Shown here: positions 26,936 through 33,886 of the stretch, piece after piece
How positions within the stretch are numbered: position 1 is the stretch's first letter
Layout: each line of letters opens with the position of its first letter
Assembly: GCA_900321005.1 (NCBI GenBank)
Contig: ONUF01000007.1
Span: 1-59,194 of the forward strand
Direction: 5' to 3'
Source: an uncultured Bacteroidales bacterium
Lineage (GTDB): Bacteria; Bacteroidota; Bacteroidia; Bacteroidales; Paludibacteraceae
DNA length: 59,194 nt
The notes under the pieces: generated by a model
Database searches by the model: none
What the model saw: only the letters and a program-made list of their open reading frames with translations
What the model was told of the DNA's origin: nothing
Translations under genes and position numbers: made by a program

Positions 26936-27153
26936 GAGTTAGGTATTATTTTTCTGTTTCTCGCGGATGATAGCTTGGATGAAGTTGTCCAATTTGGAGA
27001 TTTCTTTTACTGGGGCATAATGTCAGTTCTTGGCAATTTTTGGCGGTTTCTTGTGCAAACCTCGGGTTCATCCGGGCTGAATATCATCCTAATCACGCAG
27101 TAACGACCCTGTAATCACCCCGTAATCACCCCCTTTACACTTCTTTAAATGTT
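26936..27153. other. Intergenic region without protein gene
   Basis: Between the MBG promoter and the small RNA terminator. It contains three imperfect copies of GTAATCACCCC at about 27095-27135; otherwise I see nothing in it. Confidence 0.4.
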
Positions 27154-27258
27154 AATAAAAACTCGATGCGTAATCGAGTTTTTTTCGTTGTGTCCGAGAA
27201 GGGCGGTTGAATGTCTGCAATATGTCCATTGAGAAGAAGGAAGTTTACTTCTCAATTT
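27154..27258 (-). ncRNA. Candidate ~105-nt small RNA with own promoter and terminator
   Basis: A perfect promoter (27264-27295) is followed by a 5' hairpin TTGAGAAG/CTTCTCAA (27229-27255), a ~45-nt unstructured part, and a 9-bp terminator stem AAACTCGAT/ATCGAGTTT (27159-27181) with a U run. No start codon opens a frame of useful length. The promoter-to-terminator layout is that of described Bacteroidales small RNAs such as the Bacteroidales-1 motif, but I cannot assign it to a family by eye. Confidence 0.6.
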
Positions 27259-27263
27259 GGGTG

Positions 27264-27295
27264 CAAAGGTACGAAAAAAATCCCACATATGCAAA
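27264..27295 (-). promoter_or_regulatory. Small RNA promoter nested in a gene terminator
   Basis: Minus strand TTTG (27292-27295), 20 bp, TACCTTTG (27264-27271), an exact consensus match. The -33 box and most of the spacer lie within the terminator hairpin at 27275-27312. Confidence 0.8.
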
Positions 27296-27312
27296 TTTAT
27301 GCGGGATTTTTT
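27275..27312 (-). terminator. Terminator of the SusD-like protein gene
   Basis: Outer stem AAAAAATCCC/GGGATTTTTT with inner CATA/TATG pairs, ending in a T run on the minus strand, 17 bases after the stop at 27330. Confidence 0.75.
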
Positions 27313-27329
27313 CGGAATCATTTATGAGA

Positions 27330-30300
27330 TTACTTAGTCATTTTTTGAAATTCCTTGTTGCTGTTTAATAGGCGGATATTCTTTTTAACGAGCTCCTTTG
27401 CCGGACGCTTAACAGTTGCCTCGCGTGCCGGAATCGACTGTTTGCCGTTGCGTTTAGCAATCTTAGCAGGAGCACCTGCTGCCTCACTCGGCACGAAGCC
27501 CAACTGATCCCAAGCCATTGCGATGTCATAGTCCTCTTCGTCATCCGGATTCTCATACATAACGGCGAAACCGATTCCATCGCTATTTGCAGAGAGTACA
27601 AGCGTACCGTCCTCTGCCGGCTCAAAATCAATCGTGATCGAACCAGATATGCTATAGCCCGAGTTCAGCGGATAGAACGTAGTGTTGTACGTTACGCCAC
27701 CTTCCTCTACCGGAGTACCACGGGTTGAAATGATGTTGAGTCTGTGGTCTTTCTCGTTGAAGACGCCGTAAACAACCGGAACATCCGGGTGAATACCGGC
27801 GATGGTATAGTATTGACCATCCTCATCTACGTTTGTAGCAATAACTACTTTAGCCTCTGCTCCAGCAATGGAGAAGAGATCTCGACCTTGGAGTTTCCAG
27901 TTGCCTACGTAGGTATTTACGTCAGCGTCTACCGGCTCTTCCTCTACCTCTACCTGGTCTGCCAAGTAAGCAGCCTTGCTCAGATAGAATACGAAGTTCG
28001 CTTGAATGCTATAGATCTCACTTCCGGTACCGAAGAGCATGGAATTATCCTGTGCATCGAAGACGATCTTACCATTTTCTTTCTCGTAGCGGCCATAGGT
28101 ACCTGCGGCGCCCGTACCGGCGGCGTAGTCAACGAAGCACTGTTCGGTATAGTCACCCCATCCTATACCAAGATAGGTACGGAGGTCCGGGAAGCGAACT
28201 TCACCGTCCGGCGAGATATTGAGGACGAAGTTATAATCCTTCGACGTATCTACATCGCCTTCCTCAGTCCATGGGTTACCGTCATAGATACCGTCGGCAT
28301 CTGCCGGGCCGCTAGCATAGCTTGCATAGGGGTTAAGCATACGGAGTCTCCAAGAACCATCAGGATTCTCAACCGTCTGGAACTCTACATACCATGCATT
28401 AACACCTATACCGAATGCCGGGCCGACGGTCTGGTCAACAAATATACCGGTGCGGATCTCCGCTTCGTCCCACTCATCGGGTTCGTTTACGATAATTTGA
28501 TAGGTGAAGGTTTGACTGCCGTAAGGCAGCGTTCCTTGGCAATACTCATCGGGAACGGCAATCGTGAACTGATACGTTCCTACCGGTAGTTCTTTCACGT
28601 TCACTACAAACGAGGTGTCGATGGCGGCTATGCCATAGGAATAATCACGTCCTCCTTCGAACGATATGGACTTCGGGAAGGCTGTTCCTGCGAAGACCGG
28701 ATCGGCTTCGATGATAAGCGGAACGTCAAGTGGATTAATGATGTTATGACTACGGCTAAACCGCAATTTCAGTGTGTCGCTGAGTTCGCCCATATGCCCT
28801 TCTTTAAACGAACGTGTGAAGATAAAACCACTACTACTATAACTTTTGTTGATTCCAAAATCATATATCCGCACGTCGTCTATCTCTCTGGCCTCACCCA
28901 AAGTAATACTATCTACATTACTTAATGTTGTATAGTAGGACTTGTACAGATTATTCACTCCGTTTTGCCAAACCGCCAATACTTTATATTTCGGGTCTTT
29001 CTCCGGTAGCGCGAGCGGGAAACGTTCGTCACCTGCAGGTACGTCTTGTGCCCAAGCATCTGGCCAGTTCGTTGACGTGGTACGTACCACACCTTTATGC
29101 AAACGCATCAGGTCGCCGAAGGCAAAACCTTCTCCCCAGAGTTCTACACGGCGTTGCCACCAGATCTCGTCCGCTACCGACAAACCGTGAGCGTCGATAT
29201 CATAACTCGGGTCGCGGTAGGTCTTCATGAAGTCCTTCAGCACCGCTGCGCCATTCTTTCCGGCACGAGCCAGTGCCTCTGCGCGAAGGAGAATCAGTTC
29301 TTCTGCGCGCATCACAATCCAATCACCTGCAGCAGCTGCTCTACCACTTGTCGTTCCGTCTCCTGTACCGAACTTGACATTCACATAAACATTCTCGGCC
29401 TTACTCTGAATGGCGGCTTTTGCTGCATTATAACCTGGAGCGTCAAGCAGCGGAGATTCGAGATTCTCATTTAACCACCATCCCTTACGGACGTCGGAGG
29501 CAGGAATCTCATTATAGAGCGCACTGGCAATAGAGCGGGTAGCACCTACTACACCTGAATAACCTTGTTGGTATAAGGTGGACATGTGAGATACCCAGTT
29601 GATAATAGCATCATCACCTGCTTGTATAACAGCGTCTTCCTCGTTAATGATGTTTGCCCAGAGCACATTATGTGCGCTTGCGTCTGCAAAGCCGGGTTGG
29701 TTCGCTTCTGCGATAGAGAGGGGGGTAGCACCGGACAATAGCAATGCTTGCTCCGCGTCAGAAGCGGCCTGCTCGTAGTGATGGGTCCACAAGTTATAGC
29801 GCGCACGCAAACCGAAGGCCACCGCGCGGTTGATCGCGCTCTTGTCGGCGCGCACGAAACCTTGCAAACCGCTTATGGCGTCATCCAGATCCTTCTTAAT
29901 CTGAGCATATACCTGCGCCACAGTAGCTACCGGCTGTGCGAGCACCATATATTGCAGGAGTGGCTCCGTCACTAATGGTACGCACGGCAAGGATAGACTG
30001 TTATCACTATAGGCTGCCTGATAAGCTTGCGCTAACTGCATATACTCAAACGCACGCATCGCTTTCGCTTGCGCCACCTCGTATTGGTCTGCTTCGCTGC
30101 CGCTCGTATGCGTAGCAATCACGTAGTTGCACGCACCGATGGTCTTGTAACAGGTATTCCATATCTGATAGTCAGCCAATCCGGCAGTCGTCCGCGTGGA
30201 GGTTGGTGTCCATGTGTCCCTCCAATGGGCAGGATCTCCCCAGACACTAAACCAGTTATATACGTCGTCAGGACCGATAAAATCCTGTCCGCGACTGTCG

Positions 30301-30680
30301 AGAAACATGCAGACGGACGCAAAACCGAAGTCACTATGACGGGAGTATGATGTATATTCTCCTATGCCGACGCGTAGTGATCCTCCCAATCCGACGTATA
30401 GTTTCTTCTGGTAGTCATAGGCGGCTTGTACGGATAAATGAGCAGGTTCGTCCGTTATATCATAAAAATCATTGGAAAAATACTCAATCCCATAATAATC
30501 GATATACTCGTCATAATAACGGTTATACTCGTCATAAGGATCAGCCATAGTAAGCGTGATACTGTCTAACGTCGCTTTATCAAATTGCGACAAGTAGCCA
30601 TTCCGACGCCACAGATTCACTTGCGCGAAGGCTCCGATAGCCAGCACAAGGGCTAAACCGATAGTATATATTCTTTTCAT
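27330..30680 (-). CDS. Giant SusD/RagB-like secreted protein (1116 residues), no SusC partner
   Basis: The signal peptide MKRIYTIGLALVLAIGAFAQ lacks a lipobox cysteine, unlike normal SusD. After it comes NLWRRNGYLSQFDKATLDSITL, an N-terminal motif shared with the protein at 56178. Residues about 75-620 look SusD-like: the N-terminal helical part with TCYKTIGACNYVI, TPR-like AKAMRAFEYMQLAQAYQAAY, and the C-terminal DWIVMRAEELILLRAEALARAGKNGAAVL and RRVELWGEGFAFGDLMRL blocks. The remaining ~500 residues hold beta-rich domains (LPVGTYQFTIAVPDEYCQGT resembles domains that follow SusD in other proteins). Normal SusD is 500-650 residues and follows a SusC gene; neither holds here. The gene is 5 bp after a small sorted protein. 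Confidence 0.82.
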   Translation of the reverse strand: MKRIYTIGLALVLAIGAFAQVNLWRRNGYLSQFDKATLDSITLTMADPYDEYNRYYDEYIDYYGIEYFSNDFYDITDEPAHLSVQAAYDYQKKLYVGLGGSLRVGIGEYTSYSRHSDFGFASVCMFLDSRGQDFIGPDDVYNWFSVWGDPAHWRDTWTPTSTRTTAGLADYQIWNTCYKTIGACNYVIATHTSGSEADQYEVAQAKAMRAFEYMQLAQAYQAAYSDNSLSLPCVPLVTEPLLQYMVLAQPVATVAQVYAQIKKDLDDAISGLQGFVRADKSAINRAVAFGLRARYNLWTHHYEQAASDAEQALLLSGATPLSIAEANQPGFADASAHNVLWANIINEEDAVIQAGDDAIINWVSHMSTLYQQGYSGVVGATRSIASALYNEIPASDVRKGWWLNENLESPLLDAPGYNAAKAAIQSKAENVYVNVKFGTGDGTTSGRAAAAGDWIVMRAEELILLRAEALARAGKNGAAVLKDFMKTYRDPSYDIDAHGLSVADEIWWQRRVELWGEGFAFGDLMRLHKGVVRTTSTNWPDAWAQDVPAGDERFPLALPEKDPKYKVLAVWQNGVNNLYKSYYTTLSNVDSITLGEAREIDDVRIYDFGINKSYSSSGFIFTRSFKEGHMGELSDTLKLRFSRSHNIINPLDVPLIIEADPVFAGTAFPKSISFEGGRDYSYGIAAIDTSFVVNVKELPVGTYQFTIAVPDEYCQGTLPYGSQTFTYQIIVNEPDEWDEAEIRTGIFVDQTVGPAFGIGVNAWYVEFQTVENPDGSWRLRMLNPYASYASGPADADGIYDGNPWTEEGDVDTSKDYNFVLNISPDGEVRFPDLRTYLGIGWGDYTEQCFVDYAAGTGAAGTYGRYEKENGKIVFDAQDNSMLFGTGSEIYSIQANFVFYLSKAAYLADQVEVEEEPVDADVNTYVGNWKLQGRDLFSIAGAEAKVVIATNVDEDGQYYTIAGIHPDVPVVYGVFNEKDHRLNIISTRGTPVEEGGVTYNTTFYPLNSGYSISGSITIDFEPAEDGTLVLSANSDGIGFAVMYENPDDEEDYDIAMAWDQLGFVPSEAAGAPAKIAKRNGKQSIPAREATVKRPAKELVKKNIRLLNSNKEFQKMTK

Positions 30681-30685
30681 AGTGC

Positions 30686-31138
30686 TTATTGTTTTACAAA
30701 TTTAACAATTCCTAATTTACATTGGAGCAGATATACGCCCGTCGGCAAGGACGACACGCCTATCGACACACCTTTCTGCGTCAGCAGCACTTTGCCGCTC
30801 GCGTCAATCACGCGCAGCATAATCGGTTCCTCCAAATCCTTGACAATCAGTTCGTTATCTCTCACATCGATAGCCAAACCGCCATTCACATTAGTGATGT
30901 CCTGTGTCTCGTCGGCGAAGAAAATCCTGCGCACCTCATCGATACTGTAGGTCTCAGCCACCGAGCCGTCTTTAAGGATGAGCAACATCTGTTGCTGACT
31001 GTGATCAAACTCCAGGCGTCCGAAAGACTCCAGCGCCTGCCTTTTCTCCTGTTGACTCATGGTCTGAATAATCAGATTCTCAGCATAGACGCTCAAACCG
31101 AACATCAAAGCTACCAAAAGTAGTAATTTTTGTTTCAT
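30686..31138 (-). CDS. Small secreted protein with type IX secretion (T9SS) type C-terminal domain
   Basis: 150 residues: signal peptide MKQKLLLLVALMFGLSVYA, a short body ending MLLILKDGSVAETYSIDEVR-RIFF, and a C-terminal beta-sandwich end (MLRVIDASGKVLLTQKG, then LPTGVYLLQCKLGIVKFVKQ) that fits the T9SS type A sorting domain. The whole protein is visibly homologous to that at 57641 (both end LQ-K--IVK--KQ). Each sits directly upstream of a larger protein with an NG...DS[IV]T N-terminus: here the giant SusD-like gene, 5 bp away. Probably exported and attached at the cell surface; function unknown. Confidence 0.82.
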   Translation of the reverse strand: MKQKLLLLVALMFGLSVYAENLIIQTMSQQEKRQALESFGRLEFDHSQQQMLLILKDGSVAETYSIDEVRRIFFADETQDITNVNGGLAIDVRDNELIVKDLEEPIMLRVIDASGKVLLTQKGVSIGVSSLPTGVYLLQCKLGIVKFVKQ

Positions 31139-31219
31139 ATGAAAAAGCCCTTTTTCGTGTCGGGCGCAACTTATAATAGTTAGTATTTGTTTGTTTTATA
31201 ACTCTCAATCTTTGCGCTG

Positions 31220-31251
31220 CAAAGGTACTGCTTTTTTTTGACATACGCAAA
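31220..31251 (-). promoter_or_regulatory. Promoter of the small sorted protein / SusD-like operon
   Basis: Minus strand TTTG (31248-31251), 20 bp, TACCTTTG (31220-31227). It diverges from the plus-strand promoter at 31268 with only 16 bp between the two -33 boxes. Confidence 0.82.
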
Positions 31252-31267
31252 AAATTGCTCTAAAAAC

Positions 31268-31298
31268 TTGCATGTGTGCAATTTTTGTAGTACCTTTG
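31268..31298 (+). promoter_or_regulatory. Promoter of the 71-residue secreted protein
   Basis: TTG (31268-31270), 20 bp, TACCTTTG (31291-31298), 24 bases before the ATG at 31323. Confidence 0.82.
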
Positions 31299-31322
31299 CA
31301 TCGCAAATTAATATTGAGTACC

Positions 31323-31538
31323 ATGAGAAAATACTTTTGTGGCATCGTTGCCGTCTTGTTCGCAGCAACCACGGAGATTACTGCGATATGCGAGACGAAT
31401 GACTTTCCTTCCCTCCAGGGAGAGACCGACGGAAAGCCCGTCAAAGTGTTGAAGGATAACCAACTGTATATCCGTGTGGGCGACAAGCTCTACGACGCTA
31501 CAGGAAGACTTATTTCCTCCTGTACGCCCACGCGATAA
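31323..31538 (+). CDS. 71-residue secreted protein consisting of a signal peptide and the C-terminal tag motif
   Basis: ATG 31323 follows a strong promoter. Residues 1-24 (MRKYFCGIVAVLFAATTEITA) form a signal peptide; about 20 linker residues follow; then VKVLKDNQLYIRVGDKLYD with ATGRLI matches the short motif found at the very C-termini of five larger secreted proteins in this window (for example VSVDGQLFIIRDNKVFN with AIGTRVR at 53202). Here eight residues (SSCTPTR region) follow the motif, so it is not exactly terminal. The last 29 bp overlap the 3' end of cstA on the other strand. Possibly a decoy substrate, a remnant of a truncated larger protein, or a free-standing surface peptide. Confidence 0.65.
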   Translation: MRKYFCGIVAVLFAATTEITAICETNDFPSLQGETDGKPVKVLKDNQLYIRVGDKLYDATGRLISSCTPTR

Positions 31539-33009
31539 ACCCTCCGAGGGCACACAGGGTAATGCACCCGGCGATGAGATAACCAATCCATCGGTATTCC
31601 TCCGGCAGGTGCAGTCCTTCCGGCGCGATGAGGATGTAACTGCTGCATACCATCGTCATGAACAGCGCAGGGATGAGCGCAATCAGGTATCCGAAACGAT
31701 AGGGGTTGTCATGGATCTTCGCTTCATGCCGGTAGAGCCACACGGTGCCCGTCCAGAGCGTGAAGACCGCCAGTGTCTGGTTGGTCCATGCGAAATAGCG
31801 CCATACCACGTTGAAATCCACAAAAACCATTCCGAAGACGCAGAAGAAAAGCGGCAAAGCAATCAGCAATCGCTTGCGCGGCGGTTTCTGGTCCATATTC
31901 AGATAGTCCGCTACGATGAGTCGCGCGGAACGGAGGGCAGTGTCTCCGCTGGTGATCGGCGCGGCTATGACACCTATGATCGCCAATACACCACCTACTA
32001 TGCCCAGCCAGGAACGACTCACTTTATCTATGACGAGCGCTGCGATATTCTCTCCCGGGTGCTGTGCCGCAAAGGATTGCAGGCCGTCAATGCCATACAG
32101 ACCCTTTTCCGGATCCGCGAAGAAAGTACCTGCGGCTGCTGCCCAGATAAGCGCTAAGATACCTTCAGCAACCATCGCGCCGTAGAAGATCCAGCGACCC
32201 TGACGCTCGTTGGTCACACAACGCGCCATGATCGGACTCTGCGTGCCGTGAAAACCCGATATGGCACCGCAAGCAATAGAGACGAACATCATCGGGAAGA
32301 GCGGCAGGCCATTCGTCTGTCTGTTATGTAATCCGTCGAACACTTCCGGCATCTCGGCGCTATGCCATCCCAGCATCACTACCATGATTCCGATGCCCAT
32401 GAAAAGCAACATCGCACCGAAAATAGGGTAGAAACGACCGATCAGCTTATCGACAGGCAGTACCGTCGCTAATGCATAATAACCGAAGATAATCAGTACC
32501 CACGAGATAGGAATAGTGGATAGATGAAAGTGGATGGAGGAAAGGGGACAAAGACCTTGCAGCAACGTAGCAGGGCCGCTCAGGAAAGTGGTGGTGAGTA
32601 GGATCAGCAAGACCAGACTCAGCGCACGCATAAGCGTCTTCACGGCATGACCCATCTCATCACCGATGATATCCGGCAACGAATAGCCTAACTTGCGGAT
32701 AGAGAGCATGCCGCTTAAGTAATCATGTACACCGCCGGCGAAAATCGTTCCGAAGACAATCCACAGGAAGGCGGCGGGACCGTAGAAGATACCCATGATT
32801 GCTCCGAAAATCGGACCGAGTCCTGCGATGTTCAGGAATTGTACGAGGAAGATACGCCACGGCGCCATCGGTACAAAATCCACTCCGTCCGTCTTTGTCA
32901 ATGCCGGCGTCTTGCGCTCCGGATCAATGACGAAAATCTTCTCCACCAAAGTGCCGTAGGTAAAGAACCCTACAATCAGGAGCAATAATGCAATAATAAA
33001 GGTTACCAT
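31510..33009 (-). CDS. cstA: Carbon starvation protein CstA family peptide/pyruvate transporter
   Basis: Multi-helix inner-membrane transporter of the CstA family, which takes up peptides or pyruvate. Diagnostic stretches are LNIAGLGPIFGAIMG, FAGGVHDYLSGMLSIR, SGFHGTQSPIMARCV and ITSGDTALRSARLI. 499 residues, typical of the short Bacteroidota form (E. coli CstA is ~700). Residues about 156-164 (SSIHFHLSTIPI) fall between two helices where the family has little sequence, and are encoded by a period-7/14 repeat. Its 3' end overlaps the 71-residue protein gene on the opposite strand. Confidence 0.92.
   Translation of the reverse strand: MVTFIIALLLLIVGFFTYGTLVEKIFVIDPERKTPALTKTDGVDFVPMAPWRIFLVQFLNIAGLGPIFGAIMGIFYGPAAFLWIVFGTIFAGGVHDYLSGMLSIRKLGYSLPDIIGDEMGHAVKTLMRALSLVLLILLTTTFLSGPATLLQGLCPLSSIHFHLSTIPISWVLIIFGYYALATVLPVDKLIGRFYPIFGAMLLFMGIGIMVVMLGWHSAEMPEVFDGLHNRQTNGLPLFPMMFVSIACGAISGFHGTQSPIMARCVTNERQGRWIFYGAMVAEGILALIWAAAAGTFFADPEKGLYGIDGLQSFAAQHPGENIAALVIDKVSRSWLGIVGGVLAIIGVIAAPITSGDTALRSARLIVADYLNMDQKPPRKRLLIALPLFFCVFGMVFVDFNVVWRYFAWTNQTLAVFTLWTGTVWLYRHEAKIHDNPYRFGYLIALIPALFMTMVCSSYILIAPEGLHLPEEYRWIGYLIAGCITLCALGGFIAWAYRRK
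32516..32543 (+). repeat. Period-7/14 repeat inside cstA
   Basis: Two 14-base units, GTGGATAGATGAAA then GTGGATGGAGGAAA, each readable as two heptamers. Translated on the minus strand as SSIHFHLST. Confidence 0.75.
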
Positions 33010-33033
33010 ACTTCCTTTCGTTTTAATGAAAAA

Positions 33034-33053
33034 AGGAGACCTTGCGGTCTCCT
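33034..33053 (-). terminator. Terminator after tRNA-Val
   Basis: 8-bp stem AGGAGACC/GGTCTCCT with TTGC loop, followed on the minus strand by six T residues, just 3' of the tRNA. Confidence 0.88.
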
Positions 33054-33055
33054 CG

Positions 33056-33130
33056 TGGGCGTTTACGGATTCGAACCGCAGACCCTCTGCTTGTAAGGCA
33101 GATGCTCTAAACCAGCTGAGCTAAACGCCC
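33056..33130 (-). tRNA. tRNA-Val (anticodon UAC)
   Basis: On the minus strand the acceptor GGGCGUU pairs with AACGCCC and discriminator A follows. The D arm is GCUCAGCUGGUUUAGAGC, the anticodon arm UCUGC-CUUACAA-GCAGA gives UAC, and the T arm contains UUCGAAU. About 75 nt; CCA not encoded. Confidence 0.96.
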
Positions 33131-33150
33131 TTGCTTCTCAAAAGCGGGTG

Positions 33151-33182
33151 CAAAAGTACTGCTTTTTTTTGAATTGACCAAA
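33151..33182 (-). promoter_or_regulatory. Promoter of tRNA-Val
   Basis: Minus strand TTTG (33179-33182), 20 bp, TACTTTTG (33151-33158); nearly the same 35-base sequence as the tRNA-Ser promoter. Confidence 0.85.
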
Positions 33183-33211
33183 TTTTTTTGCAAAAAAATG
33201 CACTTTAGGGG

Positions 33212-33886
33212 TCATTTTTTTGTAAAAACACGGTAATTGTACCATTTTCTGTCCTCAAAGCGGCTAAAAATGGCATAGCACACGATTGTGATGAGACATC
33301 CGACGAGCATGCCGCCAAATACATCCGCCGTGAAATGTTGGCTTAGATAAATACGGCTGTACCCGCCCACCGCGGCGGCAAAAAAGAGCAGGAATTGGAT
33401 CAAATCTCTAGACAATCTAGAGAGTCTAGAGTCTCTAGTTAACAAAACACACACCGCAAAGGTCAACGCGAAGAAACTCGTCGTATGCCCGGAGGGGAAG
33501 GATAGCCAGTAGTTCATCCTCACTCCTTCGGCTAAGGGAAGTTGTACGTCCGGCATGTGCTCCGCAAACCATGTGAGAGGGCGGGGGGCCACCAGAATAT
33601 GCTTGATGATCTGTGTGGTAAGTGCCGCGAATGCCTGGCAGGCTGACGCAAACAGTCCGTCGCCGAGTCGTCCGAAAAGCAGGATGGCGACGCACACTAC
33701 GTACGGGAACCATTCGGCTACCTGCGTATAATACCTATAGAATATATCGCGCGCGGGCGTGTGATGGTCGCATAGCAGCAAGTGCAACTCTCCCTTCGGA
33801 ACGCATAAAAGGGCTAAGCCCAATGCTATCAAAAGCATCAGGCTTAGCGATATAAAAACGGCATTTTGTCGAAAGAGGTTTCTCAT
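33212..33886 (-). CDS. PAP2-family membrane phosphatase
   Basis: Integral membrane lipid phosphatase with the three PAP2 motifs: KHILVAPRP (KX6RP), FPSGHTTSF (PSGH) and SRIYLSQHFTADV (SRX5HX3D). Likely substrates are undecaprenyl pyrophosphate or phosphatidylglycerol phosphate type lipids. 224 residues with about five or six helices. Residues about 150-160 (TRDSRLSRLSRD), at the turn between the PSGH helix and the next one, are encoded by a CTAG-rich repeat. The start overlaps the upstream IgGFc-like gene by 4 bp (ATGA). Confidence 0.9.
   Translation of the reverse strand: MRNLFRQNAVFISLSLMLLIALGLALLCVPKGELHLLLCDHHTPARDIFYRYYTQVAEWFPYVVCVAILLFGRLGDGLFASACQAFAALTTQIIKHILVAPRPLTWFAEHMPDVQLPLAEGVRMNYWLSFPSGHTTSFFALTFAVCVLLTRDSRLSRLSRDLIQFLLFFAAAVGGYSRIYLSQHFTADVFGGMLVGCLITIVCYAIFSRFEDRKWYNYRVFTKK
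33405..33439 (+). repeat. CTAG-rich short tandem repeat inside the PAP2 gene
   Basis: Four CTAGA / CTAG units at 7-10 base spacing. The CTAG core also forms the intergenic array at 49922. In frame, encoding SRLSRLSRD on the minus strand. Confidence 0.7.

Noticed and set aside
27330-31138. Polysaccharide utilisation locus around the SusD-like gene
   Set aside because: No SusC, no CAZyme and no sensor/regulator lie next to it; the GH53 gene is 19 kb away with its own promoter.
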